A stretch of 64,000 nt of DNA from Grosmannia clavigera kw1407 (GCF_000143105.1 NW_014040765.1:434001-498000), one strand, 5' to 3'. Counted from the first letter of the stretch, positions 33,414 through 44,828 are shown. Program-made: numbers and translations. Notes: generated by a model not told the origin, from the sequence alone.

Positions 33414-34847
33414 TTACGCCCGGAATGGTCTGCCTTCGGGGAGCACATCAATCGGGCAGCGAGGACGGCTGGTGATCAGATGCTCAAACGACGGGGACCA
33501 CTCTACGCGGCGGTTGTATGGCTCAAAGTCGAACAAGTAGCCGAGGGTGCGCAGGATGGATGTGGCCGAGTACGACACGGTCTCGCCGGCCGCGTTCGTG
33601 CCCTTGCCCTCGACATGCGCCCGCTCGACCCAGGGCGAGACGAGGAAGGTCGGCATGCGGCCGCCCAGACGATTAAAGTGGAAGGTGTAGTCCTGGCCTG
33701 CTGGCGTGGTGGCCGTGTAGGTGAGGTTGTCCGGTTCGGGAGCCAGAGGCGGTACCACGTGGTCGTGGAAGCCGCCGGTCTCGTCGTACGTAATGATGAA
33801 GAGCGTCTCGTTCCACTGGGGGCTGGCACGGACAGCGTCATACACGTCCTTGATGAGGCCCTCGCCGTCAGACACGAGGCCGGTCGGATGCATCGACGTC
33901 GTGCCGACGCCACAGCAGGACGGGTTGATCAGGCTGAAGCTGGTGAGATTGCCGGCGGCGGCGTCGACGTAGAACCGGTCCAGGTTGACCACCTTGTTGT
34001 CCACGCCGGCGTCGTACGTCCACTGAAACCACTGTGCTTCCGGGCCGGTGCCGCCGGCGGGATCGTGATAGTTGCGCCAGTCATAGCCGTTCTCTGTCAG
34101 AGACTGGAAGATGGACGTCTCGTTGAAGCCCTTTGCCGAAAAGCCGGCATCGTTCACACCATGACCGAACGAGCTTCCCGCCACGATGGCCATGCGGTTG
34201 GGATCGGTAGGCTATATGCTTTTGTTAGCGAAGGCGATGGAAAATATTCTTCTAATCTTCAAGAAAGAAAGAACAGAACAAACGACACAACTTACACCTG
34301 GGATGGCCGAATGCCAGTAGTTGAAGGTGACAAAGTTTTGCACAAGAGACGTGAGCACGGGCACCTGTTTCTCTGTGTAGTAGTTCATGACCTGCTCGGA
34401 CAGCGTGGTCTGGTTGACCTTGGCGTCATAGAGCCGAAGCTGCTCGTGTACAAAGCCGTTCTGTTTGGCGACCAGCTTTCCGGACGCGATGGCCTCGTTG
34501 TCCGGATTAAAGGTGCCGTAGAACTCAATGTTGTTTCCGTAGACGGCATGGTCTGGGTCGTCGGCGATGGAGTCGTAGTCTCTGGCCTCAGAGCAGGCTG
34601 TTCCCTTTGACGCATCCGTTAGGTTGTACGGGTTGCAGTAGGGGCCATTGTGGTAGGGGTTGTCTAGGCCCGGAAGTGTCTGGCCGCCCAGGATGTTGTC
34701 AAACGAGCGGTTTTCCATGACGAGAAGAACCACGTGCTTGATGTGCGCCTTCATGTTCGCAATGGCAGAGTCGGCATGAGAGCCCTGGCTCTGGGCAGCA
34801 GCAACGGCCGCAACGGCTAGAACACCCTTGAGAGAGGCGGGCTGCAT
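33414..34847 (-). CDS. secreted phosphoesterase, phospholipase C/acid phosphatase family
   Basis: Two exons, 34847-34296 and 34211-33414, with an 84-bp intron; 449 aa. A signal peptide (MQPASLKGVLAVAAVAAAQS) is followed by the metal-binding N-terminal motif HVVLLVMENRSFDNILGG (Glu45-Asn46), the hallmark of the alkaline-phosphatase-like phosphoesterase family that includes bacterial PLC and fungal acid phosphatase/PLC. The spliced junction reads HSAIPG|PTDPNR, which is characteristic of this family. The C-terminal active-site block is FIITYDETGGFHDHVVPP, with Asp, Glu, His and Asp ligands all present. LGGRMPTFLVSPWVERAHVEG and a motif for the final helix follow. Likely role: hydrolysis of phospholipids or phosphodiesters outside the cell, often linked to phosphate supply. 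It lies at the right edge of the AT-rich island and has normal coding composition. Confidence 0.9.
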
Positions 34848-36634
34848 CTTGAGTAGATTGTGTGTTTGTGAACACGCCCAGTCTACTACGCTGTCCTCTT
34901 TCCACGGAAGCGATCTACGGCCTGTCTTTATAGCTGGCCTGACAGCTGCTTGATTATTCAAACTGAGAAGTCCTTGCCTAACGAATTTCATTTTTTACTG
35001 TTCATCTAAACAGTGGGGAAACTGAAGGGTATTTTCCAACACGTGCGAATATTCCCGTGAGGATTCGCTCATGCAGGGGGAAGATGCTCGGAAGGCTGCA
35101 AGGTGGATAAGGTCAGGATTCAGACACGGACTATTTTCCTCCAATAATATGGGTAATATTTACAACGTGCCATCGCTAGAAGTACACTAATAGACTTACC
35201 GACAACACACGTCCGCATATCGAGGTAAGGCAGATGTACCTTTTCCGGAAAGTCGGTAAAGACGCCGCACAACCTTTACAGTCATGTTTTTTATGATAGG
35301 TAATACTCGGATATTTGACTTGAGCATATCCTCGTCAACGGCTAGAAACATAAGCGACATACAGACTACACGCACTACGCCTGAAATGGACGACAAGTAA
35401 TATGGAGTAGTCCTTGGCTCCCACTTGACTGGTGCCTCGCTTTACGGTTGTCCTCCGGGGAAACCTGTTGCAAGGCGCCCTCGAGATGCAAAACATTGTA
35501 TAATGGGTCTCAGCCTCAAACTACTCTAACAATAACAACGGCGCCTAGAGACATTGAAAAGTGTCAACGCGACGTAAGAGAGCTTCTCATATGCAGCTTC
35601 AACAAACAAACAAACAATGCAGCAATCTGAGGTACCACCCTGCAGCAAAATGATTCAATTTTCCTTGACAACTCGAGCCAGATTATCAGACATCTGACCC
35701 AAACCTTACCAAACGTCCTATGATCTGGACGTTGACCTCATCTTTACGAACTACGTCGTCAGTCGTTCAACCTCGGAGGCGCTTCAATGCTAGACGAACA
35801 GGCAACCGACGAAGAACTGACCACTCGCCCTGGTCCTGCAGGACCTACAAAATGTCGTCTGGTTCTCGACGAGCGGTTTTTGGAATGGGCCGCTTCACCC
35901 TTCTCTCCGGGATCAGGTCACTCCGGCGCATACAGGAAAGCGATTCCTCGTCATGCCAATCCTCGTCAGCCGCAACCACTGGGGTTTTGAGTATTATCGA
36001 TCGAGAGCGGTATAAACTCTACTGCTTGTGTCTTGGCACGAAATCCCTCTGTATGCCATATACGTTGTGGCCGAGCATATGCTGAGCTGCATGACAACTT
36101 GCATTGCGCCGAAGTCAATCACCCAAAACTCTTCCGTGACAAGGGGGTAATACTATAATATACTCAGAGGGCTGACATCTCTTTCGCACAGATTTCTGTT
36201 GCTGGCTAGTTCTACTGAGGCTTGCCGACTGCTTGTACTGCGTCCTACCCGCGCAAAAGTGATCCTGTTCCGACAAATGCTGGAACTCCTTTCAACCATC
36301 AACATGTTGAAAGACGACGCGACGGAAATGACAATGATAATGAACATCCAGTCGGTCTTCTCTAACACGTCTGGGTTTGGCAAGTCGCAGAAATGTAGAT
36401 TTCAGAGGGATCCAGTTAAAAACCGAAAGCAAGTACTACACAGCCCCTTCTTCACACTTGTCTCGCTGGGGGCCAGAAGTACGCAGCTACCGGCCCCATC
36501 AGCAACAGTCCTCACGCCTCAGAAGAGTAAAATACGTCCAAGGTTGATCCTCTTCTGATCCTGATTTCTGATTCTGCTTTGTTTGGACAACTTGACTTAC
36601 AGACTATCTTTTTCAATGCGCATCTTCCTCTACC
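34848..36634. other. spacer with a coding relic
   Basis: About 1.8 kb between the phosphoesterase promoter and the 3' end of the dienoyl-CoA reductase. Apart from the relic at 35640-35990, no supported gene is seen. A minus-strand frame at 36153-36383 contains a hydrophobic stretch, but I cannot connect it to anything. Confidence 0.4.
35640..35990 (+). pseudogene. short coding relic with two in-frame TGA codons
   Basis: One frame from 35640 gives protein-like sequence (DNSSQIIRHLTQTLPNVL), then TGA at 35721-35723 and again at 35733-35735. It stays in the same frame through PHLYELRRQSFNLGGAS and LVLDERFLEWAASPFSPG to a stop after QPLGF near 35988. Both stops would be tryptophan codons if one G-to-A change were undone. 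The family is not recognised. Confidence 0.3.
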
Positions 36635-37829
36635 CTACAGCTTAGCACCTCCGCCTGTCGGCTTCTGCCCGTTGTCGTTGCTCCCATCGCCCAGCAGGTA
36701 ATTTGGATACTCCATGCCTGGCCCGAGGCCGACGCCGACAGAGCCGGTCTGCCGCCGCCACGCAGCGCCGTCGACCACGAGCACGTGGCCAGTGATGTTG
36801 TCGGCGGCCGCGCTGAACAGGAACACGGTGGCGTCGGCAATGTCTCGGACAGTACCCCAGCGGCCGCTGGGAATATGGGGTGCACCACCCCGGGCGCTCA
36901 TCTGGGCCGACTCGGCGGTATCAACGGTTGACAGCCGCGACATGCCCTCGGTGCCGACAATCGGACCCGGCGCGATCACGTTGGCCAGCATGCCGCGCGG
37001 ACCGTACTCAAGCGCCACTGAGGCCATCAGGCTGTCGACGCCGGCCTTGGCCGCCGACACGTGCGCCTGCAGCGGCAGTCCGGTGTAGTGAAAGGTAGCT
37101 GAGACGGCCAGCAGGCGGCCGCCCGGCGGCTCGGCGGTCGCGTTGGGGCTCGGGTGGCGGCTCGCCGAGACGGCCAGGTGGTCGACCGTGGCCTTGATCG
37201 TGTTGAACGTACCCAGTGTGTCGATATCCATGACCGCCTTGAAGCCGTTGGACGTGAGCCCGGCCAGCGAGGACACAAAGTTGCCGGCCGCACCCGCGCT
37301 GTCTCTGTTAGAGAAGTGTGGAAGGAGTGGAGAAGGGACAAAATGCAAAGATGAAGCTGAAGCAGGAAAAGAAGGAGAAGGACCGTAAGACGCACATGAC
37401 AAAATCGATGCTGCCCAGCTCCGCCACACAGCGGTCAGCCGCCTGCTTCAGACTTTCAAACTGCAATCGAGAACGTCAGCACAACACCTGACACACACAC
37501 CGTCCCTTTCTGCCCCTTTTGTACGTACATTCCGAACATCGACATTGCCGAGGCCGATGACCTTGGCACCCTTGCGCACCGTGGCAATGTCCTTGGCTTT
37601 GGCCTCTGTCTTCGTCACGTTGCGCCCGATGATGCACGCGTCGGCACCCAGGTACACCAATGCCCGTGTCTGAGCGCTGCAGATATCGCCAGCACCGCCT
37701 GTTACGAACGCAACACGGCCCTCTGCGAGCAAGTCAGTAAGCTGTGTTGACACCATTGTTTGCATTGTCCTCACTGAAGATGCCGTCTCGCCACACCGGG
37801 CTGAGAAAAGCTGACGGATCCACAGTCAT
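36635..37829 (-). CDS. SPS19: peroxisomal 2,4-dienoyl-CoA reductase
   Basis: Four exons: 37829-37775, 37722-37529, 37460-37396 and 37298-36635; 325 aa. The first exon is short (19 codons) and is chosen because it yields the family's conserved start PVWRDGIFKG across the first intron. A start at a downstream ATG would lose this block. The protein is a short-chain dehydrogenase with the cofactor loop TGGAGDICSAQ (about 26-36), the second-strand block CIIGRN, DFVIAGAAGNFVSSL across the third intron, and an active-site region VSATFHYTGLPLQAHVSAAKAG where the Lys sits as in dienoyl-CoA reductases rather than in the usual YxxxK. The last three residues, AKL, form a peroxisomal targeting signal type 1. 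It reduces 2,4-dienoyl-CoA during beta-oxidation of unsaturated fatty acids. Confidence 0.93.
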
Positions 37830-38476
37830 GGTCTTTTGAAGATTGCTAGCTAGACCTGGTTCGTAAAGCTGTCGGGGTGCGATAGCTGAGCTGAATTGGT
37901 GTTTGTGCTATGTAGATGTACGGAGTAGATGGAGGACTGGTGAAAGGGCGCAATTGAGGATCAATATAGAAGACAAGTAGAAGCGGGGCCTCGGTCTGCA
38001 GCTTAGTTCACAAATCGATGAGCCTCGGAAGAAACGAGGGAAGAATGGTGGGCAAGTTTGGCACTCCCCAGACAATGATGGGGGATGAAAGTCCCGACAA
38101 CGTAAAGCACGAAAGTACGATTGCGAACGAATCACCTGCAGTTGCCTCGGCTTGCTGGCCAGCTCCATCTCAGCTGCTATGTTTGGCCGATTATGTAACG
38201 CTCTGGGTACGAAGTGACGTACACCCCGCAATTGGCTAGTGCATTTTGGTGGGTGCCGTCGATCTTCTGTCGCTCGATGCTTCTTTTATTTTTAATTTTT
38301 TAGTCTTTAGTTTTAATTTTTAAGTGTATTCTAGTTTTCACCCGCTTTGAGCAGCTGTCCAAAATGGGTCTCTAGCTTTGTGACAGCCGCGTTTCTTCGT
38401 CTGTTTGTTTGCCCCCCCCTTTTTCTTCTTGTCATTTTCACGGGGGGACCCGTTCCCTCCTCCCCTCTCTCCCACC
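37830..38476. other. divergent promoter region
   Basis: About 650 bp between the divergent dienoyl-CoA reductase and SUMO-like genes. It has one TACGGAGTAG motif (37919-37928) and an AT-rich block (38280-38335) followed by a pyrimidine-rich leader just before the plus-strand start. No coding content. Confidence 0.5.
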
Positions 38477-40252
38477 ATGTCCGCAACACCCGCCAAAAAG
38501 AAGCCGCTGATCTTCAAGCGACGCGCTGGTCCTGTTTCAGCTCCATCCACCGCGGCTCTCGACTCCGACTCCGATTCCGACTCTGGTTCCAACCCGTCAG
38601 CAGTACCAAGACCTGCCAAGAGTCAGAGTACGCCAGCGGATCGTACCGATAACGGCGGTGTGGATCTATTTCGCCGAGCCAGACAGTTTTTTCCCCGAGC
38701 CATCGAAGAACAGAATCAACGCCTGCTGGCTGAGAAGCAGCGAAAACAGCAATCACCAGCAGGTGCAACCGATCGTACCCCCGCTTCCACTCCAGATTCC
38801 GAGGATCACGATATTAAGAGAAGGAAGGTGTCGTACGAGACAGCTAACAGCGACTATGACGACAACCACGGCCGCCAACAGAAGGCTTCTCCGAACAAGC
38901 TTGGCAGCAAAGCCACCGCAACTCCATCCCCGAAGACATCGCCTTCGCAGAGATCACCACAGTCACGATCGCGAGACAAAGGCAAGGGGATTGCGACACC
39001 GCACACCGTGAATTCTCGTGTCATCTTCGCCAATGAATCTTCGACTCGACAGCCCGATACCAAGGCGGAGGCAGTGGATGTCGCAGAAACGGCGGACGAC
39101 TCGGCTGTACTGCTCGACAGTCCAGGTAGCAGCGGCGAGAGAGCGGTGATCGAAGCCGCCATTGCGCAGATCAAAGCGGAAGAATGCCGAGAGCCTCTGG
39201 CGGTTCCGGATATCAGGGAAGATCCCCCGAAGGCCATCGTTTTCGAGGTGGAGGATGACAAAAGCGAGGACGAAGGCGAAGGCGAAGACGACAGCACAGA
39301 GACCGCAAATCCAGAGTTCAACGAATACATTATGCGGGCCCATGCCCGAGCTGCCGCTGCCCAAACTGCACAGGCCGTGCGAGAAGCGGCAGGCAGTGTC
39401 GGCGCGTCCAGGGGCACTTCGACAACAGCGACAACGAGCTCGACCGGCACGTCGCAGCCATTCGCGGGCCCAAGCCCCGGGTCCACGCCGGCGTCGTCTG
39501 GCACGCTGGCCGCCAGCGACCAGGCCTACCGCATCCTCATCACGCCCAATCTGCCGGAGCCGGTGCCGCCTCTGGCCGCGATGCTGCGCATGGACCAGAT
39601 GATGCGCTGTCTCCCAAAGGCCTTTTTGGACCACGCGCGGAAGAACGGGCTGCAACTGAGCGAGGAGGACGAGGCCGGCATCGTGCTGACGTGGAAGGGC
39701 ATGAAGATGTACTCCTGGACGACGGGCCACTTGCTAGGCGTGCGCCCCGACGCGCACGGCAAATTCCACGACGATTTGGGTCGATCGTCCGGCTTCCAGT
39801 CGGGCGGCCTGCATCTGGAAATCTGGACAGAGGATTTGTACGAGGCCTTCCTCAAGGACCAAGAGCGGCGGCGGCTGCGGAAGCTCGGTGAGGCAGTTGA
39901 CCTCGACCTCGACAGCAGCAGCGAGAACGACGACGACGGGGCCGCCGGGCTTGGCGGCAGCAGCGGCCACGGCCACGAGGCCGGAGGATCGGCAGCCACG
40001 GAAGCAGCAGCAGCGTCCAGCCGCCAGCGCATCCGGCTCGTGCTCAAGTCGCGGGACCACGAGAAGCTCAACATGACGGTATATGCCGACACCAAGGTGG
40101 AGACGCTGATTGCGGCCTTCCGGGAGCAGCGCAAGATTGCACCAGAACAGACGATCGCGATCCACTGGGACGGCGAGCGGCTGGAGGAGGACATGACGGT
40201 GCAAGACGCAGAGATGGAGGACATGGACAGCGTCGAGGTCTTCATTCACTAG
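38477..40252 (+). CDS. Rad60/Esc2/NIP45-type SUMO-like domain protein
   Basis: Single exon, 591 aa; start chosen at MSATPAKKKPLIFKRR because the upstream in-frame extension is a Phe/Pro-rich leader. The first 280 residues are disordered and charged, with a basic start, an SDSDSDSG cluster and long Ser/Pro/Lys stretches. A middle region (LPEPVPPLAAMLRMDQMM to HLEIWTEDLYEAFL, about 355-460) looks like a first, degenerate SUMO-like domain. The last 75 residues are a clear second one: IRLVLKSRDHEKLNMTVY, TIAIHWDGERLEEDMTVQ and a final DSVEVFIH, without a diglycine tail, as expected for a Rad60-SLD domain. Rad60/Esc2 proteins bind Ubc9 and SUMO ligase complexes and support recombination repair, silencing and Smc5/6 function. 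The domain is certain; orthology is likely. Confidence 0.88.
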   Translation: MSATPAKKKPLIFKRRAGPVSAPSTAALDSDSDSDSGSNPSAVPRPAKSQSTPADRTDNGGVDLFRRARQFFPRAIEEQNQRLLAEKQRKQQSPAGATDRTPASTPDSEDHDIKRRKVSYETANSDYDDNHGRQQKASPNKLGSKATATPSPKTSPSQRSPQSRSRDKGKGIATPHTVNSRVIFANESSTRQPDTKAEAVDVAETADDSAVLLDSPGSSGERAVIEAAIAQIKAEECREPLAVPDIREDPPKAIVFEVEDDKSEDEGEGEDDSTETANPEFNEYIMRAHARAAAAQTAQAVREAAGSVGASRGTSTTATTSSTGTSQPFAGPSPGSTPASSGTLAASDQAYRILITPNLPEPVPPLAAMLRMDQMMRCLPKAFLDHARKNGLQLSEEDEAGIVLTWKGMKMYSWTTGHLLGVRPDAHGKFHDDLGRSSGFQSGGLHLEIWTEDLYEAFLKDQERRRLRKLGEAVDLDLDSSSENDDDGAAGLGGSSGHGHEAGGSAATEAAAASSRQRIRLVLKSRDHEKLNMTVYADTKVETLIAAFREQRKIAPEQTIAIHWDGERLEEDMTVQDAEMEDMDSVEVFIH

Positions 40253-40535
40253 CCGGCCTGACCGGCTGGCAGGCGTTGGGGCTGCTAGGGTTTTTTATGA
40301 CGTCTCTTGACGCGACATGATACCGAAAACGTTTGCATACTTATTTACACATATATATCCCCTGGGCAAAATGACACCCCCAAGAAGAAACGGCCGGTTG
40401 GAAAATCAGACAATAAGACAAAAAAAACAGGCCAGCATGATCGTCCTGGGTCATAAGCAAAACGTTTTGTGTGCCCTCTGTAACGCCAATCCAAATGGGG
40501 GTCTCTACTTGTGTTCGAGCGGCCGCGGCCGTCGT

Positions 40536-41803
40536 CTAAAACCGCTCCTTCATCCGGGTGCTTATGGACCGCAGATTGCCGTACACCTTGCTGGGCGGCT
40601 TGCCGAGACTAGATGCATGTCAGTGGAGCTGCCCGGATCACGAAGAACAGGCGACCAAAGGGCAATACATACATCAAGCTGACCACGCTTTCCCGCGCCA
40701 TGCCGATCTGAGGACAGAAAACACTGTTAGTACATCCCACGTTTCAAAGGGCCGTCGAGTTCCTGCAAAGTCGTTTCGTCTCACCTCTTTGAAACCGCCC
40801 AGGATGTGGATCTTGGAGCCACCGGCGACGACAATTCGCGTCTTGGTCGTGTTCTCGATGGCGTACTGGAAATCTCGAGTCAGCACCTGTCGATCGGCTA
40901 CAACACCGTTTGCAACCCGTCCATCTGCCTGCTTACCTTTGTCCGGCCGTCCTTGCCGACGATGCGGCCGACCGCACGGGCCAGATGGTCGCCCTCGAGC
41001 GACTTGACGTCCTTGATCTCGAAGGACTGGATGAAGATCTGTACAGAAACTGTCAGCCCTTCCGGTCCCGACACAAAAGGCAAGAGACAGAAAGTTGACA
41101 GGTCAACATACACCGTCCAACCGCAAGATGGCCACGGCGTCCTCGACGTCAAATCCCATGGCATATGCCCGCACAAAGTCCTCGCCCTTCTGGATAGCGC
41201 CAGTCTCGACAGTGCTCCGTGACGTGCGCAGCTCGACCGCCTTGGACTTGATGTTCATGCGCACCTGCAGCCGCAGGTTCTCGACGAGGGGGGTATATCT
41301 GGCGAAGAGCCGTCAGCATCACGACAAGACAGCAGCAAAGCACATACGTACATCTTGCTCCAGGTCGCCTTCAGAGGAGTCATGCGGTGTGGCGGGATCG
41401 CTTCAGCAGCGGGTTAGCTCAATCGCGCGGACGGCCATGCAGCACGGGGACAGAGGGACAACACACGGATCTTCCGCGACTCTCTCCGGACAGCCGTCTG
41501 GACATCCTTGGCGGCCGCAAACCGGGGCCGCGACTCCTCGTCAATGTCCATGTTGACATCGGGATCGCTGTCGAAGCTGACAACCGTCGCTGTGGCTGGG
41601 TCGTCTGCCAGCGCAACCAGGGTCACGCCGGGCACCGCATCGAGCGCGACATCGTCTTCGTGGTCCACTGCGTCCTCCCGTTAGCTGCCGTGCCTCCCAA
41701 GCGATCGCAGTGCAGACATAAGACCAGAGTCCATACTCGTCACTGGCACCTGAACGGCCGGCGAGGCCGTCTCGTCCTTCTTCACCGCTGTCGGCGCAGG
41801 CAT
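40536..41803 (-). CDS. PNO1: ribosome assembly KH protein Pno1/Dim2
   Basis: Eight exons: 41803-41737, 41667-41467, 41400-41352, 41298-41112, 41038-40937, 40865-40785, 40707-40673 and 40608-40536; 264 aa, every junction in frame. The conserved region runs IPIPPHRMTPLKATWSKI, YTPLVENLRLQVRMNIKSK, GAIQKGEDFVRAYAMGFD, FIQSFEIKDVKSLEGDHLAR, AVGRIVGKDGRTK, TRIVVAGGSKIHILGGFK and the invariant ending KVYGNLRSISTRMKERF. The KH-type RNA-binding fold carries GKDG in the RNA-binding loop. Pno1/Dim2 binds near the 3' end of 18S rRNA in pre-40S particles, recruits Dim1 and controls Nob1 cleavage. Seven introns in under 1.3 kb is much denser than in its neighbours. It is divergently transcribed from the MDM31-like gene. 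Confidence 0.96.
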
Positions 41804-42421
41804 TGCGTGCGTGAGGAGGCTGTAGTCGTATCGTTCTGCCAACCTGTCTGTTCGGGGGGTTCTTTCTCGTCGCAGTGCGTGTCGCGGTCAGACCGTCCTT
41901 TGGTTGATGTCACTGGTATCGTCTTTCGTGAAGCCGCACTTTTTTTTTTAAACTGGGTCTTGGTGGGATACACAGATTTTAAAAAAAGGAAAGAGCCCAC
42001 ATTTATTATCGTTGCCTATCTATTGGTCATCCACGATCTTAGCCTGACAAACCCCCCCCTCCCACAAATCGACATTCAGCAGCGCGTCATCTTCTGGAAG
42101 GCCGGGAAAAAAATGCAGAGGCGACCATTTACACCACGCCTTTTCTGGTCATTGCAACATTCCCCCGCCACCGCCTCGAGGTCGAATCGATATACACACA
42201 AGGTAGCACCCGCAACGGCGACCGCATCGGTGACTTCAACACGTGCCGTTCATCATGCGATAGCGATGCGACTGTCCTGCATAGCCTGATCTTACTCCAC
42301 AGCGATCGTCATCGTCTGTTCCTTCTGCTATCTGCTATCATATTGTTCTCTCCTTCAGTCCTTTTCCTCTCTCTTCTCCTTCTTCTCCTCTCCTCCTATC
42401 CTCTCCCCCTTACAAAGATGC
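41804..42421. promoter_or_regulatory. bidirectional promoter PNO1 / MDM31-like
   Basis: A 618-bp divergent spacer is the only place for the promoters of both genes. It contains CACGTG at 42239-42244 and a strong CT-rich tract (42355-42410) next to the MDM31-like start. A minimal upstream ORF starts at ATG 42418, four bases before the main ATG. Confidence 0.5.
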
Positions 42422-42435
42422 ATGATGCCTTCTAG
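42418..42435 (+). other. overlapping 5-codon upstream ORF
   Basis: ATG CAT GAT GCC TTC TAG begins four bases before the MDM31-like start at 42422 and overlaps it in another frame. If the leader includes this ATG, scanning ribosomes would meet it first, so it could reduce translation of the main frame. Confidence 0.5.
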
Positions 42436-44828
42436 CACGGCAAAGACCCATCAACTGGGTCGCCAGGTCTGGACGACCGTCCGGGAATCGTTGGACTCGT
42501 GGGTGTGGCATCTGCCCTCCCGATCGCCTCCCCGTTCGCTGACTGGCCTGGGCATCGGCCACTCCTTTGCGTCGCAGGTCGTCAGCCGGGAGCCCATGCG
42601 AAGGTCCTTCTTCCACAGCAGTAGCCGGAGGCTTTTCGGTCATTGCGCACCTGCCACTAAGATCTCGCCGAATAATGTGCGCCGAAGTTGCACATCTGGG
42701 GGTCTCCTACTCCTGGGGCTAAGCTCGCCGTCGACGTCATCGTCCGGCGTCGTGGCCACGTGCACGGCCGCAGCCGACACAGCCATGAGCGGGACCACAA
42801 GCCAAAAAAAGGCGAGCATCGGCCGGGCGGCTCGGCAGGCCTGGCAGCAGCACCGCAGCCACCACACGCTCCGGCGAGGACTGCCGGCTGTCTGGAAGAA
42901 ATGACGCGGCGATGCGAGAGCACGTCAACGAGCGACAGTGCCAAGAGAGCGGTCGAAGCGGCGACGCCAGCTAAAAAGAGCCCAGGCGAAGTGCCAGAAC
43001 CGCCACCACCACCACCACCACAGCCCGGAGACGAGGAGTCTATAGCGGCATCGATGTCAAAGTACCTGCAATCCCACCTGCCCAAGATCCCGCAGCGGCC
43101 GACAAAAGAAGAGTTTATGGCGGCAGCGACGGGGTTCTGGCAGCGGCTGCAGGCGCGTTTCAAGTGGCACTCGATCCGCAGCATGCGGCCCTGGAATGCG
43201 GACGAATGGGGGGCTTTTGTGTCGTGGATCATGCTGGGCCACCTGTTGTGGATTCTGGTCGGGACCACGACCTTCTTCTCGATCGTGATCCTGCTCATCA
43301 ACACCGTGTTTGCGCAAGGTATGTTGTCTGGTATTTGGAAGCTACTTCATCGCTAACGAATACAGAGGAACTGGCCAAATGGGTTGGTGACTACCTGACG
43401 CAGTCGGCCGGCGTGACGGTCGTGTTTGAGTCAGCCATCGTGCCGAAGTGGAAGGGCGGCGTGATCACATTCCACAACGTGTTCGTGTCGCGGCGGCCGG
43501 GTCAGGTGAAGTCGTCGGTCAAGAAGGGCTCGTCCAGCGAGGCAGCGATTGCAGCAGCCCAGCAGAGCCACGAGCCGGACGGCGCAGCCGTGACGGTCGA
43601 AGACCACGACGACGGCAACTACACGCAGTTCGACGTGACGATCAACAGCGTGGATGTGTCGCTGTCCTTTGTCAAGTGGTGGAATGGCAAGGGCCTTTTG
43701 CGGGACGTCGAGGTGAAGGGTGTGCGCGGCATCATCGACCGGACTCACGTGCAGTGGGCAGCCGGACCGCTGGATCCACTGTCGTTCCGTCACGTCCATC
43801 TGCCGGGCGACTTTGAGATTGAACGGTTCAAGCTCGAGGACCTGATGGTGACGGTGCACCAGCCAAGCGGATTCCGGCCCTTCAGCATCAGCATCTTCTC
43901 GTGCGAGCTGCCGCAGCTGCGGAAGCAATGGCTCTTGTACGACTTTCTCTCGGCCAACCACGTGTCTGGCTCGTACGACGGCTCTCTGTTCACCATCCAC
44001 CCGCGTCAGGTGCAGCAGTCGCGGGCGCTGTCCGCGCCATCATCAGTGGCAACAACGACGATCGACGACGTGGTCGACCGCAGCCACCACGACATCAGCA
44101 ATCCGGCCAACGAGCCGGTGATGCTGGAGTCGCCGCTGGCGTGGAAGAAGTTCTCGCGCCTGCGCATTGACGGGCTCAAAATTGACCACCTCAACCGGGG
44201 CGACCGTGGGCCGTTTGGCTGGATCTACGAGGGCAACGTCGACATTGTGTCGGATGTGATGCTGCCGGCCGAAGCCGACGAGGGCATCGCCAAGGCCGTC
44301 AGCGACCTGTACGACAACTTCTACGACCGCATGGAGGAGGCCGTGACGAGCAACCGGTACATCACCATCCTGGACGGCCACTACGGCTCGCGGCGGGAAG
44401 AAGAGGGAGAGCTGCCCCAAGACGAGCCCGGGCAGCTGGCCGACGCCTCGCCGCCGCAGTACGTCGTCATGGATCTGCGGATGCACCTCAACGACATCCG
44501 GGCAGCCGTGCCGTTCTTTCCCGCGTCCGAGGCGCTCGGCTACGTCAACGCGGCGCTGATCCGGCCCATCGTGGCCTACATGAACGCCAAGCGTACGTAT
44601 ATACCCATCAACTGTCGCATCGTCAAGCACCTGTCCGACTTTGACGGCAGCTGGACCATCTACGACTGCGGCTTAATGGACGACTCGTCCGCCGAGGTAT
44701 ACGCCGCGTTTGCGCACGATGTCGAAGACCAGCAGTCGCGCGTGCGCCGTCTCAAAAAGGTCGGCTTCTGGACCCTCAGCATGGTCGTGCATGCCATCCT
44801 GGCTGGCGTCGCCGGCGATCTGCTTTGA
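42422..44828 (+). CDS. MDM31: mitochondrial inner-membrane protein Mdm31/Mdm32
   Basis: Three exons: 42422-42676, 42724-43318 and 43366-44828; 770 aa. The second intron is firm (GTATGT, CTAAC, TACAG). The first (47 bp, GTGCGC donor) is inferred from the need to join a leader-like N-terminus to the frame containing HERDHKPKKGEHRP. The N-terminus is Arg/Ser-rich with no early acidic cluster, consistent with mitochondrial import. A membrane span (LLWILVGTTTFFSIVILLINTVFA) precedes the conserved block GVTVVFESAIVPKWKGGVIT, NVFVSRRPGQ, DDGNYTQFDVTI, GLLRDVEVKGVRGIIDRTHV and further family signatures to a second hydrophobic segment at the C-terminus. Mdm31/32 span the inner membrane and are needed for organelle shape, mtDNA inheritance and phospholipid balance. 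Mdm31 and Mdm32 are not distinguished with certainty. Confidence 0.9.

Noticed and set aside
33480..34610. 376-codon plus-strand open frame
   Set aside because: It is the antisense shadow of the phosphoesterase gene and runs through its intron. The minus strand has the signal peptide and catalytic motifs.
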